Of a stretch of 64,000 nt of DNA, positions 33,093 through 40,611 are shown in pieces. Position 1 is the first letter of the stretch. Each line of letters starts with the position of its first letter. This DNA comes from an uncultured Flavobacteriaceae bacterium (GTDB lineage: Bacteria; Bacteroidota; Bacteroidia; Flavobacteriales; Flavobacteriaceae). The stretch spans positions 124,001 to 188,000 of the forward strand of contig CANMSB010000003.1 of assembly GCA_947500445.1 (NCBI GenBank), read 5' to 3'. The position numbers and the translations under genes are program-made. The notes beneath the pieces were generated by a model, which ran no database searches, was not told the origin of the DNA, and saw only the letters and a program-made list of their open reading frames with translations.

Positions 33093-34550
33093 TTATAGCC
33101 TGCTTTCAGCATTTGCTAATAATACATTTCGTACCTTTTTCCATAGACTTTCCGAGACCATTGCACCATTTTGGATGTCACCGACCAAAGGTCCTAGGTC
33201 AATCTCGTTCGTATTCCCCTCGGCCTTCGTCCTTAACAGTCCCTTATCGCTGAGCAGCGCCAATGACCAATCTGCGAAATGTCTTTTTGGCTTGAATCCT
33301 TTATAGATAATATTAACGTCGCTGTGCCGCCCATCCCTATGGATGTTATCATAAAGTTGCAGAATATCCTTTTTCGGCCCTTCGATAATCTGGAAGAAAA
33401 TTTTTCTATGATAAATTAAACAACCAGTAATGTCAAAGTTAGGATTCATACTCCTTGCGGTTGTTACCAAATCCTCGATATCCTCCTCCAGTATCGTACT
33501 ATTGGCCATTGATCTATACGTAATTTCATACAAGGTCGTACCATTATCGTGGGATTCCTTATAAGAACTCGGAAGCACCCCGAAGTAATCGAAGAAAATC
33601 TTTGAAAAATAACTTCTACTGGAATATCCTACCCTGTAGCAGACTTCGCTTACGGACAGATCCGTGCTATGTATCAACTCTTTGGCAAATTCCATTCGCA
33701 GGCTTGAAATGTATTCATTTACGCTATATCCATATAGAAATCGCATACCGGTCTGCAATTTCTTCGGCGACATGCCAAAATGCTTTGAAATATCCTCTAT
33801 GGTAACCTTGCCGTTCAAATTGCTTTGCACGTAATCGCCCAAATTCGTCAGTTTGGAAAGTTCCTTTTTGGTAAGGTTGGGCTGAAAACTGTTGGTCTGA
33901 TTGTTATGGTCATGAGCCTCGATTTGTGAGGCTAGCATGTTCATTACCGCACCTTCAGTTAGCAATTGCCCGACTACATCGGTCCGTTTATTGCGCACGA
34001 TTATTCTTGCATACGTTCCCGTCCTGGCATCTATATTGCCGAAATAACGGTAAGACGAATCACCTTCGAAAGATCCGAACAGGTCACTGAGATTGGAGGC
34101 CAGTCGCCTTTTTGACTTGGCACGGCTTTTGGCCAGGAGCACGGGATTTACGATAAGGTAACAGCATTCATATTTAGTTCCTCCGGGAAGAACGAATTCC
34201 GACTCCTTTGAGGGTTCGCCGGCAATAATGAAATTCTGTCCTTGGCTGATTTCACGATATTCTTCCTCCCCAAGGAACTTTTGCAACTGGTGACCTTTGA
34301 CGTTATAGCCAAAATAGTATGGTCGTTGATCAGAGAACAAAAGGTTAAACTTATACTCGTTCACAAAAGTTACGTCGTATATCCACGCAGTAAGTCCGGG
34401 AATCATTTCATAGAGCCTGATGGTACCTCTACCAAATTTATTGTCAAAAGTCAATTTGGTCGCGCCATGGCTCTCCATGAGTTCCGCATCCAGATGGACC
34501 GCGAATTGACGCAGCATATCCAAGGGGCTTCTCTCATATATATTGTCCAT
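33093..34550 (-). CDS. AraC-BLUF fusion, predicted blue-light-responsive regulator
   Basis: A 485-residue protein with three parts: an N-terminal domain like that of the AraC regulator at 30540, an AraC double helix-turn-helix (about 229-332; IEDISKHFGMSPKKLQTGM, then VSEVCYRVGYSSRSYFSKI), and a C-terminal BLUF domain (340-434). The flavin-site residues are complete: Tyr345, Asn369, Gln387 and Trp428, with spacings 24, 18 and 41 that equal those of AppA (Tyr21, Asn45, Gln63, Trp104). The position matching AppA Met106 is Leu430. Light on the flavin could directly alter DNA binding, a one-component photoregulator. The 50 residues after the BLUF match nothing known to me. Confidence 0.88.
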   Translation of the reverse strand: MDNIYERSPLDMLRQFAVHLDAELMESHGATKLTFDNKFGRGTIRLYEMIPGLTAWIYDVTFVNEYKFNLLFSDQRPYYFGYNVKGHQLQKFLGEEEYREISQGQNFIIAGEPSKESEFVLPGGTKYECCYLIVNPVLLAKSRAKSKRRLASNLSDLFGSFEGDSSYRYFGNIDARTGTYARIIVRNKRTDVVGQLLTEGAVMNMLASQIEAHDHNNQTNSFQPNLTKKELSKLTNLGDYVQSNLNGKVTIEDISKHFGMSPKKLQTGMRFLYGYSVNEYISSLRMEFAKELIHSTDLSVSEVCYRVGYSSRSYFSKIFFDYFGVLPSSYKESHDNGTTLYEITYRSMANSTILEEDIEDLVTTARSMNPNFDITGCLIYHRKIFFQIIEGPKKDILQLYDNIHRDGRHSDVNIIYKGFKPKRHFADWSLALLSDKGLLRTKAEGNTNEIDLGPLVGDIQNGAMVSESLWKKVRNVLLANAESRL

Positions 34551-35011
34551 TCTTTTTTAGGGCAAATTTAAATTACGAGGTAAGTTGGAGAGAACACTAT
34601 TGAATCGGATTATGACAATTTTGGTGCAGTTTCGTTTTTAATTAAACCAGCGAGCTAGGTATGGCCGATTCTTTATTCTCTTTTCAACACTAATAATTAA
34701 AACGATTTTTCAAATAGGCAAACGAGCAGCATGCTCTAGCTTATGCTAAAATCTTTAGAATTAATGTGTCAATGGAAAAGATTTACAGTTCTGGAAATCG
34801 GCCTTTTTAAGAAACCACTTTTATAAATCGTTGAACCTTTCCTCAGAGTGTCCCAAACTTGGTCTTTTTTAGTAGTATCGTTAATTCACCTTTTACGGCA
34901 CTGTTTTTCACTAAATCCTTAATTTATAAATATTAAAAGCGCTTAGGCTAACCAAATCGAAGCCTAGCTTTAAAATACACAGCTAAAAAATTGATTTGAG
35001 TCATAGAATCC

Positions 35012-35034
35012 AGCGCCCTATCGGGCGCTTTTTT
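35012..35034 (+). terminator. Intrinsic terminator without an upstream gene
   Basis: AGCGCCC (35012-35018) and GGGCGCT (35023-35029) form a perfect 7-bp stem around TATC, followed by a run of T. No plus-strand coding gene ends within several hundred bases upstream, since the neighbouring gene is on the minus strand. Confidence 0.8.
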
Positions 35035-35129
35035 GTGGATAGGGGGAAGGAAGAAAAGGGCGGATTTTCGCCTGATTTTACGAGGATTCCCACAGGTACG
35101 GGCGTATCTTGGAAGAGAGTTAAGGAAGG

Positions 35130-35166
35130 AGCGGGGCAAATTAATTGGTGTATACCAAGCCCCGCT
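35130..35166. repeat. Composite hairpin upstream of PRTRC E
   Basis: AGCGGGGC (35130-35137) pairs with GCCCCGCT (35159-35166), and an inner TTGGT/ACCAA stem closes a GTAT loop. It ends 37 bases before the PRTRC E start and is followed by TTTTAAATAATTTTTTT, so it may attenuate or regulate the PRTRC operon. Confidence 0.6.
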
Positions 35167-35203
35167 TTTAAATAATTTTTTTAGAACTATAAATACCGTT
35201 ACA

Positions 35204-35692
35204 ATGACAGACTTTTTTTCAACATTACGGCAAACGGGTATCGAACAATTTGGCATCAGTATTTCCTTTAATGAGGATACTGTAAACGTATCCGTATTGC
35301 CCAAATCGAGTGCCAAGGACAAGGCACTCCAATCCTTAAAACCACTTACCATGAGAGGGAATATACAGGAAGTGGACGAGAAGTTTTTTCAAATTCTTCA
35401 AAAACCAATGGACAAAACAAAAACCCTTTTTCGCAACACCGTTGCTTTTGAACAGACCCTAGCCAAGACCGAACAAAAGACGCAACAGGCAAAAAAGAAG
35501 AAAGAATCCGCTTCCAAAAAGGCGACCGAGTTAAAGCAACTTTTGAAGGCAACCGACTTTAACCCCATGACCGACCACAAAAAGGCAACGGACATCGCCA
35601 ATGATATTTTGAAGATCGACCCGAACCATAAGGATGCCAAAAAGGTCGTAAAGGATATGAAGGTTTATGAATCCCCTAAACTATTTACATAA
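35204..35692 (+). CDS. PRTRC system protein E
   Basis: A 162-residue protein from the ATG at 35204 (MTDFFSTLRQTGIEQFGIS); the longer open frame upstream runs through the hairpin and is not coding. The N-terminal domain with FNEDTVNVSVLPKSSAKDK and LKPLTMRGN matches PRTRC protein E, followed by a charged, lysine-rich coiled stretch. PRTRC genes are conserved together on plasmids and ICEs; their biochemical job is unknown. The stop overlaps the start of protein C by one base. Confidence 0.85.
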   Translation: MTDFFSTLRQTGIEQFGISISFNEDTVNVSVLPKSSAKDKALQSLKPLTMRGNIQEVDEKFFQILQKPMDKTKTLFRNTVAFEQTLAKTEQKTQQAKKKKESASKKATELKQLLKATDFNPMTDHKKATDIANDILKIDPNHKDAKKVVKDMKVYESPKLFT

Positions 35693-35910
35693 TGGAAGTA
35701 GCAAGCATTGCACGTAAGTTCATCTATCAAAACGGCAACAACAACTCCATTGAGTTGGACGATATTGACGACGGCATGACCCATGAACAGGTCATGGAAC
35801 ACTATTCCCATTTATACGCTGATCTGACCAATGCCAATATTATGGACAAGGGCATTGTTAATGGTTTCCATGAAATCCATTTTAAGACCTTGGCGGGTAC
35901 AAAAGGATAG
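35692..35910 (+). CDS. PRTRC system protein C
   Basis: A 72-residue protein with the family pattern of PRTRC protein C: ARKFIYQNGNNNSIELDD at the start, then GMTHEQVMEHYSHLYADLTNA. It shares one base with the end of the preceding gene. Its function is not known; it is always found with the ThiF-like and B proteins, as here. Confidence 0.88.
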   Translation: MEVASIARKFIYQNGNNNSIELDDIDDGMTHEQVMEHYSHLYADLTNANIMDKGIVNGFHEIHFKTLAGTKG

Positions 35911-35916
35911 GTCGAT

Positions 35917-36094
35917 GAATGTAGATGAATTTATAAGACAAAAACCATGGAAGCCCAAGCCACAACTCAGCATACCACAAGAACAGAAAGAATTTCACGC
36001 CCGATTGTTCAAAGCGGTACAACAAACCCATTTCAAGGGCGGAACTCGCAGACCGAAGGTTTTACAGCCCAAAGTTTTTCCCTTTCTAACCTAA
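35917..36094 (+). CDS. Possible small PRTRC-operon protein overlapping the next frame
   Basis: A 59-residue frame starting MNVDEFIRQKPWKPKPQLS, six bases after PRTRC C. It overlaps in another frame the first 148 bases of the 345-residue gene. Its composition (FHARLFKAVQQTHFKGG) looks more protein-like than the alternative frame over the same bases, whose N-terminus is low in complexity. Either this is a small gene, or the true start of the next gene lies further downstream, or there is a frameshift. Not resolved. Confidence 0.4.
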
Positions 36095-36984
36095 CCATAT
36101 CCCCGATACTTTCCCATTCGATATTGGACGAATTGGGTGTTGACCTTCGCGAACTCGCTCAATTGATGGTAGACGTAACAAATCGTTTTTCAGGGGATAT
36201 ATCCACTTGGAAATTAGAACCGTTGGATAGTTATGAGGATTTGATTTTAAGATGTGCCTATCGGTTACGGGAAAGGGCAAGAATAGACCATATTGGGATC
36301 GTACAGGACGCTGGACTACGACTGATTTTAAAACGCTATATCGGAAGAAGGGGAACGGTGTATTGTATTCCCTTACGTCCGATATTTCGGTTGAAATGGA
36401 AGAACCCTACCCTTTTTCATATCCTGTTATCCTTTGTGAAGGAATTGCCATATATAGGTTTGTTTCAGACCAACGAATCCCGTGTTGATTGGATATGGCA
36501 GTTTCTTTTTGAGGAAGAGGTGTACCAAAACAAGAACGGGAAGGTATTCTCTCAAAATCACTCCGTAAAGTTCTTTGGTCGATACGAAACCATATTTAGC
36601 GAATATACTCCACGGGATTGGAGAATTTTGGTTTCGAAGTACCGACCAAGAAAACCGTTGCACAAAAAAATAAAGCAACTGCTATTGAGAGCCGATACCA
36701 TTGATTTTAATCTACCCTTCCGTCTAAGTATCACGGAGCAACATGAAAGTTTATTCAACCATTCGGAGTCTTTCCTCATAATTGACGATGAGGATAGCGA
36801 GTTTACAGGCTCCTACATTGAAATGCTCAACGAATGTTCCAATGAATACGACATCATTTCGGCATACGAGCATACCATAGCCGACAAAGAAAACATAGAG
36901 CCTTTCAAAAATGACACACGCTACCAACTTAATAGATTGGAAGAATTTCTATCCGAAATGAACCAACTTCTAAGAAAATTCTAA
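35947..36984 (+). CDS. PRTRC-associated protein (possibly PRTRC protein F)
   Basis: A 345-residue protein between PRTRC C and B. The order and size fit PRTRC protein F, but I cannot confirm it by motif. The first 40-50 residues (from MEAQATTQHTTRTERISRP) are low-complexity and overlap another open frame, so the real start may be later. The body holds ILDELGVDLRELAQLMVDVT, a run of aromatic and basic residues, and an acidic C-terminus. It ends two bases before PRTRC B. Confidence 0.6.
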   Translation: MEAQATTQHTTRTERISRPIVQSGTTNPFQGRNSQTEGFTAQSFSLSNLTISPILSHSILDELGVDLRELAQLMVDVTNRFSGDISTWKLEPLDSYEDLILRCAYRLRERARIDHIGIVQDAGLRLILKRYIGRRGTVYCIPLRPIFRLKWKNPTLFHILLSFVKELPYIGLFQTNESRVDWIWQFLFEEEVYQNKNGKVFSQNHSVKFFGRYETIFSEYTPRDWRILVSKYRPRKPLHKKIKQLLLRADTIDFNLPFRLSITEQHESLFNHSESFLIIDDEDSEFTGSYIEMLNECSNEYDIISAYEHTIADKENIEPFKNDTRYQLNRLEEFLSEMNQLLRKF

Positions 36985-36986
36985 AC

Positions 36987-37694
36987 ATGGAACACATAAC
37001 CATTTTACAAGCCGACGAACACTATCTACCCAAGTTTGCCATCGTCGGTTATTCCCAAGATCAAGACTATTATAACCAAGGACATTACTTTTCATATCAC
37101 AACATCGTTGGAGAGAAATTAACAGCAGGAATGCCTTTGACCAAGGATACTGCCCGAAACATCTTTAACTGTTTGGAAGGCAATCTGATAAAGTTCCGTT
37201 TTAAGGGAATGTTGCCTAAAAACCTTATCTACTTCGATTTCAAGGGAAGCCTTCAACTGGTCTGGTATATACATCCAAAACAGCATACCATGTATTTCGA
37301 TACCAATACAGGAATCGTTTCGGGAAAATACCCATTGCCAAAGTTGCTGTTTAAACTTGAAGGAAATACTATTAGAGTGTTTGCTCTTCTTCGAAAGGAT
37401 AGTCTGAACGAATCGACCCCGATTTATAACGCACCGCTACTCAATGTAAATGGGCATGGCAAAGTCTGTATGGGTAGTGCTTCAATGGAGTATGACGGTT
37501 TTGAATATTACGAGGACATCATGGGTTTTGTGGAACAGCAATTTTTTCGCTCGGTCTTTACGGCAACCCATCACAACCGCATCGCAAACGGAAACATTGT
37601 GGCTATTATGAAACAAAATTTGGAGAAACCATTCTTTGACGATGGATTGTTGATCGCAAACAAACTGACCTTAAAAGACCTTTATGAAGACTAG
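36987..37694 (+). CDS. PRTRC system protein B
   Basis: A 235-residue protein with the PRTRC B pattern: MLPKNLIYFDFKGSLQLVWY, then IHPKQHTMYFD and the late segment YNAPLLNVNGHGKVCMGSA. Function is unknown. It starts two bases after the preceding gene and overlaps the ThiF gene by 11 bases, so all PRTRC genes here form a single operon. Confidence 0.9.
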   Translation: MEHITILQADEHYLPKFAIVGYSQDQDYYNQGHYFSYHNIVGEKLTAGMPLTKDTARNIFNCLEGNLIKFRFKGMLPKNLIYFDFKGSLQLVWYIHPKQHTMYFDTNTGIVSGKYPLPKLLFKLEGNTIRVFALLRKDSLNESTPIYNAPLLNVNGHGKVCMGSASMEYDGFEYYEDIMGFVEQQFFRSVFTATHHNRIANGNIVAIMKQNLEKPFFDDGLLIANKLTLKDLYED

Positions 37695-38463
37695 GATACA
37701 CTTTGCGCCTAACTACTTCTATAACCCGACACACCCCATTACGATTGCTTTGATCGGAGTTGGGGGAACGGGTTCATTACTATTGGCAAGATTGGCTAGA
37801 ATCGATTATGCGCTACGTCAAGTAGGACATCCAGGACTGCACATCATCGCCTATGATTCCGATATAGTCGAACCAAACAATATAGGGAGACAATTGTACA
37901 CTAGTGCCGATGTTGGGGAGTACAAAGTGGTCAATGCCGTCAACAAGGTTAACATGGCATTTGGTCTGCAATGGCAAGGTATTCCGATGGACGCTCTCCC
38001 TGATGGCGAAGATATTAGGGCAAATATCATAATCACTTGTGTTGACAATGCCAATTTTCGGGTACAGCTTGCAAAATCGCTACAATATCCGTACAAAGGT
38101 TCTGAATACAATACTATGTTTTATTGGTTGGATTTGGGCAACAGTAGAAATACAGGGCAATTTGTTCTAGGAACGCTTTTCAATGAGGAACGTAAAATAG
38201 AAAGAGAGGACTTTGAACAGGTCGAAAAACTCAAAAATATCATCGATTTCTTCCCCGATTTGGATGCCTATGACACACTTACTTTACAAGGCGCAGGATG
38301 CACTTATTCCGATAAACTAAATGCACAGTCACTGTTCATTAACGACGTCTTGGTCGCCCATGCTTCCGACTGTTTGTTTCGTTTGTTATACCACAAACAG
38401 ATTCAAAAACACGGGGCATTCGTGAATCTAGAATCAGGCAGGGTAAATTCAATCTTGGTCTAA
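37684..38463 (+). CDS. PRTRC ThiF-family protein (E1-like)
   Basis: A 259-residue protein with the nucleotide-binding glycine motif of the ThiF/MoeB/E1 superfamily, LIGVGGTGSLLLARLAR at about 20-36, and the downstream YDSDIVEPNNIGRQLY segment containing the conserved Asp and Arg. E1-like proteins adenylate a small protein's C-terminus; whether the PRTRC set does so is unknown. It is the last gene of the ICE operon, ending about 180 bases before the tRNA gene. No PRTRC A or ParB gene is visible in the window. Confidence 0.88.
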   Translation: MKTRIHFAPNYFYNPTHPITIALIGVGGTGSLLLARLARIDYALRQVGHPGLHIIAYDSDIVEPNNIGRQLYTSADVGEYKVVNAVNKVNMAFGLQWQGIPMDALPDGEDIRANIIITCVDNANFRVQLAKSLQYPYKGSEYNTMFYWLDLGNSRNTGQFVLGTLFNEERKIEREDFEQVEKLKNIIDFFPDLDAYDTLTLQGAGCTYSDKLNAQSLFINDVLVAHASDCLFRLLYHKQIQKHGAFVNLESGRVNSILV

Positions 38464-38606
38464 AATTAGAGGCATGAATTTTAAAACAAGTCATTCAGTA
38501 CACATCAACCAAAAAGATTGTTCGAGTATTTGTCCAGTTACCTATAATTTGGAAAGACAATTCAAAGTTTCAAATGTTGTACGTATGTTGTACGGATTGA
38601 AAATAA

Positions 38607-38631
38607 AAGGCTTCCAAAAAATTTGGAAGCC
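38607..38631 (-). terminator. Terminator downstream of tRNA-Arg
   Basis: AGGCTTCCAAA (38607-38617) and TTTGGAAGCCT (38621-38631) make an 11-bp stem; on the minus strand TTTTATTTT follows. It lies 16 bases after the 3' end of the complete tRNA and would end that transcript and perhaps also the convergent PRTRC operon. Confidence 0.8.
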
Positions 38632-38646
38632 TATCAAAAAAATCAG

Positions 38647-38720
38647 TGATCGCGACAGGATTCGAACCTGTGACCGTCCGCTTAGAAGGCGGATGCTCTA
38701 TCCAGCTGAGCTACGCGACC
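38647..38720 (-). tRNA. tRNA-Arg (anticodon TCT)
   Basis: A complete 74-nt tRNA read on the minus strand from GGTCGCG at 38720 to CGCGATCA at 38647. The acceptor stem pairs GGTCGCG with CGCGATC (one G-U), the anticodon arm is TCCGC-CTTCTAA-GCGGA, giving TCT, and the T-loop GTTCGAATC is present. The ICE genes lie on its 3' side, the usual integration pattern for tyrosine-recombinase elements. Confidence 0.97.
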
Positions 38721-38760
38721 TAAATTTTTTAGTTCATTTTTTTCATTTTTCAAAGTACAA

Positions 38761-38810
38761 CGGCCACCTGCTTAGAAGGCAGATGCTCTATCCAGCTGAG
38801 CTACGCGACC
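38761..38810 (-). pseudogene. Truncated tRNA-Arg (5' 50 nt only)
   Basis: Read on the minus strand from 38810, the first 29 bases are identical to the complete tRNA-Arg, and the TTCTAA anticodon loop is kept. The anticodon stem differs by a compensatory pair (CTGC/GCAG instead of CCGC/GCGG), so it descends from an independent functional copy. Homology ends after the anticodon arm; no T-arm or acceptor 3' strand follows. It lies 40 bases upstream of the intact gene on the same transcript. CGAAGTTA at 38829-38836 gives TAACTTCG on the minus strand, a plausible -7 element. Confidence 0.85.
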
Positions 38811-38821
38811 ATTTTTTTAAA

Positions 38822-39381
38822 TGAGCGGCGAAGTTACTAAAAATAATGGATTTTTGAAGAAAAGTACCTGTAGTATTTTTTAGCCCATCTCTAGTTTGAA
38901 AGGCCTATGTCGAACGATTATCCTGCAAATCACTGCTCTTTCGGATGATTAAAAAAAAATGATCGTTACCAAATTATTAAGCTATTGTTTTTAAACGGAT
39001 GATAGCATCTGCAACGGGCTTTTTTTACGTATCTCTCATGCATAAGATATTAGAAATGTAATTTTTTTTATGAGTAGTAGGGTTTTTCCAAAACTTAGCT
39101 GTTATATGAAGTATTGCTGTTTATAAATCGTTTATTCTTAGTTAATATGTAAAAGACCATCATGCATCTATTTTTCAGATAACAAGCGGATTTTTTAAAG
39201 CCGTAGTCCGAAAAACAGATGGGACTAAGTTCAAAAGTATTGAAAGCTTCGTTTTTCTAGCATTAATTTAATTCTATTGTAGTTCGTAGATTTTACCGAA
39301 CAGTTAAACGAAAATATCATTTTTGACTTAGTTTCCGTGGCGATCTTAACTTAACTTTGATTTGAACACTATCCTCCGAAA
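38822..39381. other. Intergenic region between tRNA-Arg and the polysaccharide locus
   Basis: AT-rich, with no open frame worth reporting. The left end probably holds the tRNA promoter. TAACTTTG at 39352-39359, 23 bases before the next gene, fits the Bacteroidetes -7 consensus TAnnTTTG, but no -33 element is found at the usual distance. No repeat or RNA gene is apparent. Confidence 0.5.
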
Positions 39382-40524
39382 ATGCTTGATTTAGAAACTG
39401 TGAGTAATGCACTCTCTAATACGAAAGTGCTTTGTTTGTTGGCCTTTATACTGGCCTATTTCATTTCTGTCCGAACCTATCCTGTAATCATTTATCTTAG
39501 TAGGAAGAAAAACCTAATGGATGACCCAGAAGGTCGGAGCTCCCATAGTTTAAGAACGCCGACCTTAGGTGGTGTGGGACTGTTCATAACCTTTTCAGTG
39601 ACCTTAATTCTGATGGGGATATTTGCGGATTTGACCCAAGAAAGCCTGATTAAACTATTGTCGATACTCGGGGGAGTAATTATATTACTCTTTTTAGGTA
39701 TCAAGGATGATTTGATAGAGCTCTCTCCCAAAAAGAAACTGATGGGACAGTTTTTGTCCTCTATGATAGTAGTGACGATGGCCGATGCAAGGATTGAAGG
39801 ACTTTTTGGATTGTTTGGAATTGGTGAAATACCATACTTTCTGTCGATTAGCTTATCAATACTGGTATTCATTTTTATCATCAATGCGTTCAATCTTATC
39901 GATGGTATCGATGGTTTGGCAGGTTCTGTAGGAACCCTTGCCAGTTTGGTTTTAGGCGCGTTCTTTATATTTAGCGGGAATGTTTTAATGGCCTTGGTTT
40001 CGGTGATTATCATCGCAGGGCTTGTCGGCTTTCTAACCTATAACCTTTCGGAAAAAGAAAATAAAAAATTGTTCATGGGCGATAGTGGTTCTATGTTCAT
40101 CGGTTTTCTTCTTGCCTACCAGATAGTTAGTTTTCTGGGGTTGTACGAAGCCACGCAGCCTTCCTTTATGGTTCCCCATCCATTAATTTTGGTTTTGGCG
40201 GTACTGACCTACCCATTACTGGATACCTGCCGGGTGGTTGTAATACGCCTCATGTTGGGAAAAAACCCTTTAAGTGCCGATAAAAACCACATTCATCATA
40301 GATTGGTCTACCTAGGTCTTTCGCACAAACAAGCTACCATTCTGATTATCTTTATAAATGCCTTGATCATTGCTTCAACTTTTTTAATGGGTGGTATTTA
40401 TTTACATGTTCAGTTATATATCGTTGCCATTGTCTTTCCAATAGTTGTCCTTTCACCGTTCCTGATGGATTTAAAAAGTGGACGACTTACCTTTACCGGT
40501 TTAAAATTGTTCGGTAAATCATAG
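39382..40524 (+). CDS. Polyprenyl-phosphate GlcNAc-1-phosphate transferase family (WecA/TagO-like)
   Basis: A 380-residue integral membrane enzyme with about ten helices. Family motifs are present: DDPEGRSSHSLRTPTLGGVG (about 47-66), KDDLIELSPKKKLMGQ with the catalytic aspartates near 112-113, NAFNLIDGIDGLAG (about 170-183) and MGDSGSMFIGF near 233. It would transfer a sugar-1-phosphate, probably N-acetylhexosamine, from UDP to undecaprenyl phosphate, the first step of the polysaccharide repeat made by the genes that follow. HIHHR near 307-311 is the usual basic loop. Confidence 0.9.
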   Translation: MLDLETVSNALSNTKVLCLLAFILAYFISVRTYPVIIYLSRKKNLMDDPEGRSSHSLRTPTLGGVGLFITFSVTLILMGIFADLTQESLIKLLSILGGVIILLFLGIKDDLIELSPKKKLMGQFLSSMIVVTMADARIEGLFGLFGIGEIPYFLSISLSILVFIFIINAFNLIDGIDGLAGSVGTLASLVLGAFFIFSGNVLMALVSVIIIAGLVGFLTYNLSEKENKKLFMGDSGSMFIGFLLAYQIVSFLGLYEATQPSFMVPHPLILVLAVLTYPLLDTCRVVVIRLMLGKNPLSADKNHIHHRLVYLGLSHKQATILIIFINALIIASTFLMGGIYLHVQLYIVAIVFPIVVLSPFLMDLKSGRLTFTGLKLFGKS

Positions 40525-40611
40525 AAATTCAGCTAAAACCTGATTGTCCTGTTTCTTAAGAAGTAAGCGCATTCTTGAAAATTGGGTGTAATTTTCTATT
40601 AATTTTAAAGG

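Larger units (their letters stand above)
34551..35203. other. Long intergenic region with three hairpins before the PRTRC operon
   Basis: No gene is visible. From 34936 there is a hairpin (AAAGC...TAGGCT / AGCCTA GCTTT, 34936-34971), then a strong intrinsic terminator (35012-35034) and a third hairpin (35130-35166). The first 380 bases are AT-rich and show no structure I recognise. The orphan terminator raises the possibility of a small RNA on the plus strand. Confidence 0.5.

Noticed and set aside
38474-38824. 116-codon frame across the tRNA-Arg genes
   Set aside because: It is a translation of the tRNA sequences (the repeated RRRMLYPAELRD-like string is the tRNA read in frame).
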